A program made the position numbers and the translations under genes. The notes below the pieces were generated by a model. That model saw nothing but the letters and a program-made list of their open reading frames with translations, made no database searches and had not been told where the DNA came from. A DNA stretch of 37,157 nt from Candidatus Epulonipiscium sp. (GTDB taxonomy: Bacteria; Bacillota; Clostridia; Lachnospirales; Anaerotignaceae), in NCBI GenBank assembly GCA_012519385.1, contig JAAYQI010000180.1, positions 1 to 37,157 on the forward strand, written 5' to 3'. Of this stretch, positions 1-9,185 are shown one piece after another (the first letter of the stretch is position 1; each line of letters opens with the position of its first letter).

Positions 1-1934
1 TGATTTCGCTGTTAAATGAAGCATCAAAGGCTTATTACCAACTTGATTCACCAATATTATCCGATTTGGAATACGATAAGTTATATGATGAGTTGCTTTT
101 ACTGGAAAAACAGACAGGTGTAATTCTTTCTGGAAGCCCTACACAAAATGTTGGCTATGAAGTGCTAAGTGATTTAAAAAAGGTACAGCATGAATTTCCT
201 ATGCTGTCACTTGATAAAACCAAGGAGCCGCAAAAATTGAAGTCATGGCTGGGAGAAAAAGAAGGTCTTTTATCATGGAAGATGGATGGCTTAACCATTG
301 TGCTTCATTATAATAACGGTAGTTTGCGGCAAGCTATTACCCGTGGAAACGGGCAGGTGGGTGAAGATGTAACCCATAATGCTAAAGTTTTTAAAAATTT
401 GCCCCTAAAAATACCTTTCCAAAAAGAATTGGTGCTTCGAGGAGAGGGTGTAATTTCTTTATCTGATTTTCGTAAAATAAACGAAGAATTGGGTGCGGAA
501 GAAGCATATAAAAACCCTAGAAATCTATGCAGTGGTACTGTTCGCCAATTAAACAGCGAAATTGCGGCGAAGAGAAAAGTAATGTTTTATGCCTTTTCTG
601 TGGTAAAAGCAGAAGGAAAAGAATTTGAGGACGGCAAAAATAGTCAGATGGAATGGTTAAAGGAACTAGGATTTCCTGTGGTAGAGTATGTGCTTGTCAC
701 AAAAGATACTGTGGAAGAAGAAATTCAAAAATTTCAAAAGGCAATCCCTACTATAGATTTTGCAACAGATGGTTTGGTGCTTACCTATAATTCCCGTACC
801 TATAGTCAAAGTCTGGGTGCTACCTCTAAATTTCCAAGGGATGCCATTGCTTTTAAATGGGCAGATGAAACGGCAGAAACCACTTTGCGGGAACTAATAT
901 GGAACACCTCAAGAACAGGCTTGATTAACCCCATTGCGGTGTTTGACCCTGTAGATTTGGAAGGCTCTACTGTGAGCCGTGCCAGTGTGCATAATGTGAG
1001 TATTTTGGAAGAACTGCAACTTGGCATCGGTGATACCATTCGGGTATACAAAGCCAATATGATTATTCCGCAGATTGCGGAAAATGTTACTAAAAAAGGC
1101 GGGGCAATTATCCCTAAGCATTGCTCTGTTTGCGGCGAAGAAACTGAAATCAGAGCACTCAGAGAAGGAAAGGCACTATACTGTACCAACCCCAATTGTC
1201 AGGCACAAAGGGTTCGCTCCTTGACTCATTTTGTCAGCAGGGATGCTATGAATATCGAAGGACTTTCGGAGGAAACTTTGAAAAAGTTTGTGGATAGAGG
1301 GTTTATACAGTATTACCCCGATATTTTTGAATTGCATCAGTACGAAAAGGAAATTAAGGAAATGGAAGGCTTTGGAGAAAAGTCTTACGATAACTTGATT
1401 AGGTCTATAGAAAAAAGTAAATCTGTGTTTCTTCCCCATTTTATTTATGCATTAGGGATTTCCAATATTGGCCTTAGCAATGCGAAATTACTGTGTAAAC
1501 ACTTTCGGTATGACTTAGAGCGGATGAAGCAGGCAACGGAAGAAGAACTGATTCAAATTGAAGGCTTTGGCAGTATTATTGCTCATAATGTGTATCGCTA
1601 TTTTCATAATGAGAAGGATATGGAGCTATTACAGCAGGCCATACAAAAACTGGATTTTCAGTTGCCAAAAGAAGAGGAAGCAGTAAAAACTCTGGATGGA
1701 GTAACTGTGGTGATTACAGGGGACTTACAATATTTTTCTAATCGTAAGGAATTACAGCAGAAAATAGAAGACCTTGGTGGCAAGGTAACAGGGAGTGTTA
1801 CTAAAAAAACTGCCTTCCTTATCAATAATGATGTTTTATCCGAATCGTCAAAAAATAAAAAAGCAAAAGAACTGGGAGTTCCCGTTCTGAGTGAAGAAGA
1901 TTTTTTAGAAAAGTATCCAGAAATAAAGGAATAA
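1..1934 (+). CDS. ligA: NAD-dependent DNA ligase (5' end outside window)
   Basis: Seals nicks in DNA during replication and repair, using NAD+ as adenylate donor. The reading frame is open to the left edge (first full codon at base 3), so only the first few residues are missing. The visible order is an NAD+-binding start (YDELL), the adenylation motif KMDG with its lysine codon at 279-281, the nucleotidyltransferase core (TRGNG, RGEG, NPRN), an OB fold, a four-cysteine zinc finger (about 1120-1200), helix-hairpin-helix repeats and a C-terminal BRCT domain from about 1690. About 640 residues would be slightly short but normal for LigA. The downstream LysR gene follows in the same direction after about 50 bases. 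Whether this is the essential copy or a second ligase cannot be told here. Confidence 0.95.
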   Translation, partial: ISLLNEASKAYYQLDSPILSDLEYDKLYDELLLLEKQTGVILSGSPTQNVGYEVLSDLKKVQHEFPMLSLDKTKEPQKLKSWLGEKEGLLSWKMDGLTIVLHYNNGSLRQAITRGNGQVGEDVTHNAKVFKNLPLKIPFQKELVLRGEGVISLSDFRKINEELGAEEAYKNPRNLCSGTVRQLNSEIAAKRKVMFYAFSVVKAEGKEFEDGKNSQMEWLKELGFPVVEYVLVTKDTVEEEIQKFQKAIPTIDFATDGLVLTYNSRTYSQSLGATSKFPRDAIAFKWADETAETTLRELIWNTSRTGLINPIAVFDPVDLEGSTVSRASVHNVSILEELQLGIGDTIRVYKANMIIPQIAENVTKKGGAIIPKHCSVCGEETEIRALREGKALYCTNPNCQAQRVRSLTHFVSRDAMNIEGLSEETLKKFVDRGFIQYYPDIFELHQYEKEIKEMEGFGEKSYDNLIRSIEKSKSVFLPHFIYALGISNIGLSNAKLLCKHFRYDLERMKQATEEELIQIEGFGSIIAHNVYRYFHNEKDMELLQQAIQKLDFQLPKEEEAVKTLDGVTVVITGDLQYFSNRKELQQKIEDLGGKVTGSVTKKTAFLINNDVLSESSKNKKAKELGVPVLSEEDFLEKYPEIKE

Positions 1935-1983
1935 GGGAATAAGGCTATTTAAGTAAAGGTAGTTGCTTTTTGGAGGAGCCAAA

Positions 1984-2871
1984 ATGAATCTAAATCAGTT
2001 GTATTATTTTAAAACATTGGCAGAGTTGGAGCACTATACCAAGGCGGCAGAAAAGCTGTCTATTTCACAGCCTACATTAAGCCATTCGATTTCCACATTA
2101 GAACAGGAGCTAGGAGCATTTTTGTTTGAAAAACAAGGCAGAAATGTGGTTCTTACCAAATATGGACGAATTTATTTGTTTTACGTGGAAAATGCTCTGC
2201 ATCAGTTGGAATTGGGAAAAAATCAGATAGAGCGAATGGTAAGCGAGGGCGGTGGTCATGTTGACTTAGCTTATATGGCATCTGTTGGTACAAACTTTTT
2301 GCCTGAGATGATATCTGCTTTTTTTGAAGAAAAGAAAAACAAAAATATTACCTTCTCTTGTTACGAAGGAAGCACAAAAAACTTGATTTATAACTTAAAA
2401 CGGGAAAAGTATGATTTGATTTTTTGCTCTCATGTGGAAAATGAACGAGATATTGAATTTGTACCCGTCTATGAGCAGATTTTGATTGCCATTGTACCAA
2501 TCAATCATCCTTTGGCAGAAAAAACAAAGGTGGAATTAAAGGATATTAGCGGGTATCCCTTTATTTCTTACACAAAAGAAAGCGGAATGCGAAAAATCAT
2601 TGATGATTTATTTATTAAAGCAGAAATGATACCAAATGTACTTTGCCAATTTGAAGATATGAACTCTATTGCAGGGTTGGTTGCTGCGAATCAAGGGGTG
2701 GCAATTATTACGGATAATCCCTCCATCGGCAATTATAATGTAAAAAGATTGGAACTGGATGCACCTCATTCCAAGCGTCAAGTGTATCTTGCCTATGTTA
2801 AAAATCGATACCTGCCGCCATCGGTGCAAAAATTTAAAGACTTTATCATCAAACGAACCAAACAACGATGA
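1984..2871 (+). CDS. LysR-family transcriptional regulator
   Basis: Probable DNA-binding regulator of 295 residues. Residues 1-60 form the LysR winged helix-turn-helix (SISQPTLSHSISTLEQELG is the recognition region, followed by LTKYGR). The rest is the two-lobed substrate-binding domain that senses a small molecule. The ATG at 1984 is preferred over an upstream TTG because GGAGG lies a proper distance before it. The gene follows ligA and precedes a secreted protein gene in the same direction. LysR proteins often control a divergent neighbour, but none is present here, so the target and effector are unknown. Confidence 0.9.
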   Translation: MNLNQLYYFKTLAELEHYTKAAEKLSISQPTLSHSISTLEQELGAFLFEKQGRNVVLTKYGRIYLFYVENALHQLELGKNQIERMVSEGGGHVDLAYMASVGTNFLPEMISAFFEEKKNKNITFSCYEGSTKNLIYNLKREKYDLIFCSHVENERDIEFVPVYEQILIAIVPINHPLAEKTKVELKDISGYPFISYTKESGMRKIIDDLFIKAEMIPNVLCQFEDMNSIAGLVAANQGVAIITDNPSIGNYNVKRLELDAPHSKRQVYLAYVKNRYLPPSVQKFKDFIIKRTKQR

Positions 2872-2940
2872 TAAATTCCAGAAAAAGGTTGTTGTTTTTC
2901 TAATTAATAACAGATAAAATGAAAAATAAAGGGGGTTATA

Positions 2941-3879
2941 ATGATGAAGAAGTTGATGATATGCTTTGCCGCTTTGGTTGTGTTGGTGAGTACTCCTTTT
3001 ACTGTATTTGGAGAAGAAACGGCTGTAAATCAAACTATTGCAGTAAATCGTATGCAGGTTGGAGAAAGGCAAGTTGTAGTGAGGGATATTGTGATAACGG
3101 AAGCGGCAGCAGGGCTGTTTGAGAAAAAAGAATGCATTTATTTGAAGGCAGACCACCTTTCGTTTGAAGATGGAATAGAGTATACTGTGACAAAAGGTGA
3201 TATTAAAATCAAAAATGTTGAAACTAAGAATGATATTATAAAAATTACCATTGATAAAGCTAGTTCTAAAGCATCGGAAATTAAGCTGACAAATATTAGA
3301 TTATATCTGGACCGTTCTATTCCAGATGGTGTCTATCCCTTAGAATTAGTTACAGAGGGTGGGGCAAGTTATCCCAATAATGTTTTTGGAAAGCTATACG
3401 AACAAAAAGCCGCGAAAAATCAATCAGCAGTGAAGTCTGTAGTTTTGATGAAGAACTTTGTGGAGATTACTTCACCAAATCAGAATGGTGTTACAAAAGA
3501 GCAGGTGGTAATTTCTATTTCGGATGGGACTTTAACCAAAAACGGAGAAGAGATTGCTATTGATAAACCTTATATCTATGAAGGTCAAATCATGCTTCCA
3601 TTAAGAGCAGTGACAGAAGCATTATCCAAGGATGCTGTAATTGCGTGGGACAATGCTTCTCAAAGTATTACTGTTAGCATGGGAAAACAGGTAATGGGAT
3701 TTCGTGTTGGAGAAAAGACCTTGAATGCAAATGGAACGACTTTACCTATGACAACTCCCGCACAGATGCAAGAGGGTAGAGTATATTTATCTTTGCAGGA
3801 CTTAAGCTTTATTTTAGGTATGAAGGAAGAGAATGTATTGTGGAATCAAGAGGATATGACAATACAATTCAATAGCTAA
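2941..3879 (+). CDS. secreted protein with copper-amine-oxidase-like stalk domain
   Basis: A 312-residue exported protein of unknown role. It starts at ATG-ATG after a purine-rich AAGGGGG site. Residues 1-24 are a clear signal peptide (MMKKL, a hydrophobic core, cleavage near VFG-EE). Residues about 195-312 match the copper amine oxidase N-terminal 'stalk' domain, recognised by LPLRAVTEAL, a WDN turn and the paired repeat ending LGMKEENVLWN. Clostridia use this domain in many cell-surface proteins, and it does not imply oxidase activity. The middle part, residues 25-190, is beta-rich and not recognised. The gene ends just before a strong terminator. Confidence 0.85.
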   Translation: MMKKLMICFAALVVLVSTPFTVFGEETAVNQTIAVNRMQVGERQVVVRDIVITEAAAGLFEKKECIYLKADHLSFEDGIEYTVTKGDIKIKNVETKNDIIKITIDKASSKASEIKLTNIRLYLDRSIPDGVYPLELVTEGGASYPNNVFGKLYEQKAAKNQSAVKSVVLMKNFVEITSPNQNGVTKEQVVISISDGTLTKNGEEIAIDKPYIYEGQIMLPLRAVTEALSKDAVIAWDNASQSITVSMGKQVMGFRVGEKTLNANGTTLPMTTPAQMQEGRVYLSLQDLSFILGMKEENVLWNQEDMTIQFNS

Positions 3880-3910
3880 TAAATTAACCAGAGATTGAAA
3901 CCATAAAATT

Positions 3911-3941
3911 CACTCGAAAATTATTTTTCGGGTGTTTTTTT
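3911..3941 (+). terminator. intrinsic terminator after stalk-domain gene
   Basis: A stem of CACTCGAAAA pairs with TTTTCGGGTG around a short AT loop and is followed directly by seven T residues. It lies 31 bases after the stop codon of the stalk-domain gene and isolates it from clpB. Confidence 0.85.
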
Positions 3942-4033
3942 ATATTTAACAAATATCGCTCCTTATCTATTTTTTAAAAAATTGAAAAATGGGAAGACTT
4001 TTTTATACAAATTACGTTTTATATATAAAATTA

Positions 4034-4060
4034 TTAGCACTCTTTACAAATGAGTGCTAA
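4034..4060 (+). promoter_or_regulatory. CIRCE element (HrcA operator)
   Basis: TTAGCACTC, nine bases, then GAGTGCTAA: an exact match to the CIRCE inverted repeat bound by the heat-shock repressor HrcA. It covers the -35 region of the clpB promoter, so bound HrcA should block RNA polymerase. The hrcA gene is not in this window. Confidence 0.97.
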
Positions 4061-4071
4061 TAGCGTATAAT
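4043..4071 (+). promoter_or_regulatory. sigma-A promoter of clpB
   Basis: TTTACA (4043-4048) and TATAAT (4066-4071) are separated by 17 bases. The -35 hexamer sits inside the CIRCE spacer. The start of transcription should be near 4078, leaving a leader of about 45 bases. Confidence 0.9.
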
Positions 4072-4124
4072 ACTGTTAAAGAAAACCATTGTTATCAAAA
4101 AATTATAAGAAGAAAGGAAGGAAG

Positions 4125-6725
4125 ATGGATATGAACCTGCAAAAATACACGCAAAAATCATTAGAAGCAGTACAATCTGCTCAACAAACAGCCATGGAAT
4201 ATCAAAATCCTCAATTAGAACAGCAACATCTGCTGTATGCCCTGCTGGTTCAAGAGGATGGGCTGATTTCTCAATTACTGCTGAAAATGGGATGTAATGT
4301 AAATGGGTTATTAGGGCAAGTGAAGCAGGAGCTTAGTAAGTTGCCTCATGTGACGGGAAGCAGAAGTGCCAATAATTTATATATTTCAGCGGATATGGAT
4401 AAAGTGTTGGTAGAATCGGAAAAATTAGCAGAAAATATGAAGGACGAGTATGTTTCTGTGGAGCATATTTTTATGTCTCTATTAAACTCGCCTAACATCG
4501 TATTAAAAAATCTTTTTCAATCTCACCAGATTCAACTCAATGAATTTATGAAAGTATTATCCACGGTAAGAGGAAATACAAGAGTGACCAGTGATTCACC
4601 CGAAGCAACCTATGATGCCTTGAAAAAATATGGCACAGATTTGGTGGAAAAAGCCAGAACCAACAAGCTTGACCCTGTGATTGGTCGGGATGAGGAAATA
4701 CGAAATGTAATTCGTATTTTGTCCAGAAAAACAAAAAATAATCCTGTTTTAATCGGAGAACCTGGTGTAGGGAAGACAGCTATTGCGGAAGGTTTGGCGC
4801 AAAGAATTGTAAAAGAGGATGTTCCAAATAGTTTAAAAAATAAAACAATATTCTCACTGGATATGGGTGCATTGATAGCAGGTGCCAAGTTTAGAGGAGA
4901 ATTTGAAGAAAGGCTAAAGGCCGTTTTAAACGAAGTCAGAAAGAGCCAAGGGCAGATTATACTTTTTATTGACGAGCTGCATACCATTGTGGGTGCAGGT
5001 AAAACCGAAGGAGCCATGGATGCGGGAAATTTATTAAAACCAATGCTGGCTCGTGGTGAGCTTCATTGTATCGGTGCTACCACACTCAATGAATATAAGC
5101 AGTATATCGAAAAAGACCCAGCTTTGGAAAGAAGATTCCAACCAGTGCTGGTAAATGAGCCTACAGTTGAGGATACCATTGCCATTTTAAGAGGGTTGAA
5201 GGAGCGTTATGAAGTATATCATGGTGTCAAAATTCAAGACCAAGCCATGATTGCCGCTGCTACATTATCCCATCGCTATATTACAGACCGTTTTTTACCA
5301 GATAAAGCCATTGATTTAGTGGATGAAGCCTGCGCTATGATACGAACGGAAATTGACTCTATGCCCACAGAGTTAGATGTGATTCAGCGAAAAATTATTC
5401 AATATGAAATTGAAGAAGCCGCTCTGAAAAAAGAAAAAGATAAACTTTCTCAAGAACATCTAGCCGAGATTCAAAAAGAATTGGCAGAAATGCGAGAAAA
5501 ATTTAATGAGTTAAAAGCAAAGTGGGAAAATGAAAAAAACGAAATTACAAAAGTTCAAAAACTAAGAGAAGAAATTGAAAAAGTAAACGCAGAAATAGAG
5601 GCCGCAGAGCGTAAATATGATTTGAACAAGGCCGCAGAGTTGAAATACGGAAAATTACCTCAATTACAAAAAGAATTAGAAGCAAAAGAAAAGCAAACCG
5701 ATGAAACAACTATTAAACACAGCTTGCTTAGAGATAAAGTGACAGAGGAAGAAATTGCAAGAATTATTGAACGATGGACAGGAATTCCCGTAGCAAAGTT
5801 GATGGAAGGAGAACGGGAAAAGCTATTACACTTAGAGGATGTTTTGCACCAGAGAGTGATTGGGCAAGAGGAAGCGGTAACAAAAGTATCGGAAGCAATC
5901 CTTAGGAGCCGTGCTGGTATTCAAAACCCTGGCAGACCCATTGGTTCTTTTCTCTTTTTAGGCCCTACTGGTGTGGGAAAAACAGAATTGGCAAAATCCT
6001 TGGCAGAATGCCTTTTTGACGGCGAGAAAAATATGGTAAGAATTGATATGACGGAATATATGGAGAAATTCTCTGTATCTCGTTTGATTGGAGCTCCTCC
6101 AGGATATGTGGGATATGAAGAAGGCGGCCAATTAACAGAGGAGGTTAGAAGAAAACCATATTCTGTGGTACTCTTTGATGAGGTAGAAAAAGCACATCCT
6201 GATGTCTTTAATATTTTACTGCAAGTTTTGGATGACGGTCATATTACAGATTCTCAAGGTCGTACAGTAGATTTTAAAAATACCATTATTATTTTAACTT
6301 CTAATCTTGGCTCTTCCTATTTGCTGGAGGGCATTGATGAAGATGGCAATATTATGGATTCAGCAAAGAATAGCGTGGAAGAATTGCTTCGCCAGTCCTT
6401 CCGTCCTGAATTTTTAAACCGTTTGGATGAAATTATTTTTTACAAACCTCTCACCAAGAAGGATATCTCTCATATCATTGATTTAATTTTTAAAGATTTA
6501 AACAAGCGTTTGGCGCAGCAACAATTAAGCTGCCAGATTACACTAAGTGCCAAAGAATTTATAGCTGAAAATGGATATGACCCCTTGTATGGTGCTAGGC
6601 CGTTAAAACGATATATTCAAAGAAATATTGAGACAATGATTGCAAAGAAAATAATCAGTGAGGATGTATCGCCAGAGACAGTAATGACAATCGATATAGA
6701 AAATAACAATTTTGTAGTTAAATAA
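4125..6725 (+). CDS. clpB: ATP-dependent disaggregase ClpB
   Basis: A hexameric AAA+ chaperone that threads aggregated proteins through its pore, working with DnaK. At 866 residues it has the normal ClpB length and order: N domain (1-145), nucleotide-binding domain 1 with Walker A GEPGVGKT at 211-218 and Walker B ILFIDELH, the long coiled-coil middle domain (about 400-530) that marks ClpB rather than ClpC, and domain 2 with GPTGVGKT at 613-620 and VVLFDEVEKAH. ATG 4125 is chosen with AAAGG seven bases upstream; ATG 4131 is nearly as good. Control is by HrcA through the CIRCE element. The gene stands alone between two terminators. Confidence 0.97.
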   Translation: MDMNLQKYTQKSLEAVQSAQQTAMEYQNPQLEQQHLLYALLVQEDGLISQLLLKMGCNVNGLLGQVKQELSKLPHVTGSRSANNLYISADMDKVLVESEKLAENMKDEYVSVEHIFMSLLNSPNIVLKNLFQSHQIQLNEFMKVLSTVRGNTRVTSDSPEATYDALKKYGTDLVEKARTNKLDPVIGRDEEIRNVIRILSRKTKNNPVLIGEPGVGKTAIAEGLAQRIVKEDVPNSLKNKTIFSLDMGALIAGAKFRGEFEERLKAVLNEVRKSQGQIILFIDELHTIVGAGKTEGAMDAGNLLKPMLARGELHCIGATTLNEYKQYIEKDPALERRFQPVLVNEPTVEDTIAILRGLKERYEVYHGVKIQDQAMIAAATLSHRYITDRFLPDKAIDLVDEACAMIRTEIDSMPTELDVIQRKIIQYEIEEAALKKEKDKLSQEHLAEIQKELAEMREKFNELKAKWENEKNEITKVQKLREEIEKVNAEIEAAERKYDLNKAAELKYGKLPQLQKELEAKEKQTDETTIKHSLLRDKVTEEEIARIIERWTGIPVAKLMEGEREKLLHLEDVLHQRVIGQEEAVTKVSEAILRSRAGIQNPGRPIGSFLFLGPTGVGKTELAKSLAECLFDGEKNMVRIDMTEYMEKFSVSRLIGAPPGYVGYEEGGQLTEEVRRKPYSVVLFDEVEKAHPDVFNILLQVLDDGHITDSQGRTVDFKNTIIILTSNLGSSYLLEGIDEDGNIMDSAKNSVEELLRQSFRPEFLNRLDEIIFYKPLTKKDISHIIDLIFKDLNKRLAQQQLSCQITLSAKEFIAENGYDPLYGARPLKRYIQRNIETMIAKKIISEDVSPETVMTIDIENNNFVVK

Positions 6726-6743
6726 AAATCTTATATAAAACAA

Positions 6744-6784
6744 TAAAAAAAGATGATGTACCCAGTGTGCATTGTCTTTTTTTG
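6744..6784 (+). terminator. intrinsic terminator after clpB
   Basis: The AAAAAAGATGATGTAC arm pairs, with some G-T pairs, with GTGTGCATTGTCTTTTTT and runs into a T tract, 19 bases after the clpB stop. Confidence 0.75.
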
Positions 6785-6910
6785 TTTTTTAGGAGATTCT
6801 TAGTATTATGTCTGATTTTAAAAACATACTTGTCAAAAAGATGCATAGAATGTTCTTAGGCAGACAGTCGGAGTTTTTATGCACCAAATGGGAGGGAATT
6901 CATATAAAAT

Positions 6911-8479
6911 ATGAAAACAATAAGAATCAGACAAACTTTTATAGTCTGTCTTATCTATTGCGTTTTAATACATAGTTTAAATGCTTATGCTCTAGAAGAA
7001 AACACCGCCTCCTACAGAAATAGCCACATAATAAGTTATGTTGAAAGTGAAAAAAATCTCTTTAATAATCCTTATGGATTTTGGGTGGGGATGTGTATAT
7101 CGGCGGGGTTAGGATTTTTGCTATGTAGTGCTATTCAAGTACGAAAAAAACATTTGTTACAGAAACAGATGGCTGAGGGGAAGTTATATGACGAACGATA
7201 TAAAATTGCACTGATAAAAGGAGGCTTTAAGGTATTTGAGTTTGATAAAACCCAGGGGATTGTAATGCAATCCAATGAAAAATGGGGCTGTTGTGGTTTT
7301 GATGAATTAAACGGTGAGCCCGAAATTTATATCAAACGGGGGATTATCCACCCAGAAGATGCGGAGGAATTTAAAAGAATTTTTGATGAGATAAAATGCC
7401 AAAGTACGTGCCTAAGCTGTATTATCCGTCTAAAAGAAAATATGGATTATGTATGGAACCGAATTATGCTAATTAGCCTATCTTCGGAAGATGCAGTCAT
7501 AGGAATTGTAAAGGATATTTCTGAAGAAAAGGAAAAAGAAATGGTTTTTAACTATCAGCAGGAAGAGAAATACCGTATCTCTATCAAAAAGTTATATCCC
7601 TATTGTTTAGAAATGAATATATCTAAAAATTATTTTCAGAGCAAAAGTGAATTATTTTTATTAAACTCCTTCTTTGAAGAAGGGGATAATATGGAAGAAC
7701 TATTAGCAAATTTTGCGGAGGCACAAGTACATCCCGAAGACCAGGATATTTTTGGAGAGCTTTTTCAAAGAAATAAATTAATTGAGAATTATTTTAATCA
7801 CCGAACACAGTTTGATGTAGAATTTCGTTTGAAAGCTCAAGGGAATCAATACACTTGGTGGAATTGTCATTTGCTTTTATATTCCGATGAGCGAGGAGAT
7901 ATATGTGGTATTGTATTTTTCAAAGATATTGATGAGCAAAAACAAAATACACTTATGCTCCAACATTATGCGGAAAGAGATTTGTTTACGGGGTTATATA
8001 ATAAGGCTACAACACAAACTCAAATTACAAAAGTGCTGACACAAAACAATGATAAAGAAAGTATCCACGGAATTATGGTATTGGATATTGATGATTTTAA
8101 AAATATCAACGATACCATGGGGCATATTGCTGGAGATATTGTATTAAAAAAAATAGCCACTGATATGAAAGATACCTTCCGAAAATCAGATATTATTGGC
8201 AGAACTGGCGGAGATGAATTTATGGTGTGTATGAAGGATATTTTAGATGCTAATAATATAACAAATAAAGCGGAGGAGCTTTTGGAAAAAATACGAAGTT
8301 ATGAATTTTATATGGAAAATGGAAAAGAAGTGGAAATATCTGTGAGCATTGGAATTGCACTGTATCCACAGCAGGGGAATACATTTCAAGAGCTATATCA
8401 AAAAGCAGATAGAGCATTATATCATTCCAAACGATGCGGAAAAAATCAATATTTTATATATGACTCTATATTGGACTAA
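6911..8479 (+). CDS. membrane diguanylate cyclase with PAS-like sensor region
   Basis: Predicted to make cyclic di-GMP from two GTP. In order, the protein has an N-terminal hydrophobic segment or signal anchor (about 8-28), a short external loop, a second membrane segment (about 57-78), a cytoplasmic region of about 270 residues that reads like two PAS domains, and a C-terminal GGDEF domain (about 355-520). The active-site motif is an intact GGDEF at 433-437. An RKSD inhibitory-site motif lies five residues before it, so product feedback is likely. No EAL domain is present. The GGAGGG site is about 14 bases before the ATG, which is longer than usual. The gene stands alone, and the signal it senses is unknown. 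Confidence 0.9.
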   Translation: MKTIRIRQTFIVCLIYCVLIHSLNAYALEENTASYRNSHIISYVESEKNLFNNPYGFWVGMCISAGLGFLLCSAIQVRKKHLLQKQMAEGKLYDERYKIALIKGGFKVFEFDKTQGIVMQSNEKWGCCGFDELNGEPEIYIKRGIIHPEDAEEFKRIFDEIKCQSTCLSCIIRLKENMDYVWNRIMLISLSSEDAVIGIVKDISEEKEKEMVFNYQQEEKYRISIKKLYPYCLEMNISKNYFQSKSELFLLNSFFEEGDNMEELLANFAEAQVHPEDQDIFGELFQRNKLIENYFNHRTQFDVEFRLKAQGNQYTWWNCHLLLYSDERGDICGIVFFKDIDEQKQNTLMLQHYAERDLFTGLYNKATTQTQITKVLTQNNDKESIHGIMVLDIDDFKNINDTMGHIAGDIVLKKIATDMKDTFRKSDIIGRTGGDEFMVCMKDILDANNITNKAEELLEKIRSYEFYMENGKEVEISVSIGIALYPQQGNTFQELYQKADRALYHSKRCGKNQYFIYDSILD

Positions 8480-8482
8480 TAA

Positions 8483-8515
8483 AAAAGCATTCCTACTTTT
8501 GAAAGGAATGCTTTT
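8483..8515. terminator. bidirectional terminator between converging genes
   Basis: AAAAGCATTCCT and AGGAATGCTTTT form a long perfect stem with A and T tracts on either side. It can end transcripts from the GGDEF gene (+) and, read the other way, from the aro/SGNH side (-). Confidence 0.85.
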
Positions 8516-8531
8516 AGCTTTTTGATTAAAA

Positions 8532-9176
8532 TTATAATAGATTTTTTTTCTGAAACAAATCTTGCAATGTACTATAGATAGAATGATACAGCAACTCATA
8601 TCCTTTGGGACTTAGGTGAACCCCGTCAGACTGAAAATAGGGGACCATATTTTTTTGTCCCATAGAATTTAATACAGAAAAGAAATCAATGCAGATTATA
8701 TTTTTCTCATCAGCAATCTTCTTTACAATATTGCTATATTTTTCCACCCGATCTGTAGTGTTAAAAGGGAAAAAGTCTGTATCAATTACAGGCGGCGGAG
8801 TAATAAGAATCGGAATAGGTGAAGATTCTAGAGGGCTATGGGGTAACTGCACCGCATTTAATGTTTCTATTATGTGGAGTAAGTTATTTTCAAATTCATA
8901 TGGTGTAAGATACTGCTCCTCACATAAAGAGCTATCGTTAGAACCGAATAATATCAACACAATATGAGGTAAAAAGCACAATACATCTCCCATCAGTCGC
9001 CTTTTAGCATCTCTGGTAGTATCGCCGTTGATGCCGCTATTAATGACATTCCAGCGAAAGTCTTTATAATGAGCAGGCAGAGTATGTTTTAGTCGGGAAA
9101 GAAAGGTAACACTTTCCTCAACACCATACCCAAAGGTTAGGCTGTCTCCAAAACCTAAAATGGTAATTTCTTTCAT
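8532..9176 (-). CDS. GDSL/SGNH-family hydrolase
   Basis: A 214-residue esterase or acyl-hydrolase of the SGNH fold. All four blocks are visible: GDSL at residues 10-13 with the nucleophile Ser12, the glycine block NSGINGDTT, the asparagine block GSND, and the C-terminal DGVHLSPKG with the catalytic Asp and His. There is no signal peptide, so it is probably cytoplasmic. It lies 9 bases downstream of aroA on the same strand and is likely co-transcribed with the aro operon, though a role in that pathway is not evident. The natural substrate (lipid, sugar ester or peptidoglycan acetyl group) cannot be told from sequence. Confidence 0.9.
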   Translation of the reverse strand: MKEITILGFGDSLTFGYGVEESVTFLSRLKHTLPAHYKDFRWNVINSGINGDTTRDAKRRLMGDVLCFLPHIVLILFGSNDSSLCEEQYLTPYEFENNLLHIIETLNAVQLPHSPLESSPIPILITPPPVIDTDFFPFNTTDRVEKYSNIVKKIADEKNIICIDFFSVLNSMGQKNMVPYFQSDGVHLSPKGYELLYHSIYSTLQDLFQKKNLL

Positions 9177-9185
9177 AATAACCTC

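Noticed and set aside
806-1195. 129-codon minus-strand ORF inside ligA
   Set aside because: It lies fully inside a clearly coding gene, has no binding site and shows no protein-like pattern; it is a shadow of the ligA frame.
4610-5017. 135-codon minus-strand ORF inside clpB
   Set aside because: Overlaps the highly conserved first ATPase domain; no binding site or family resemblance.
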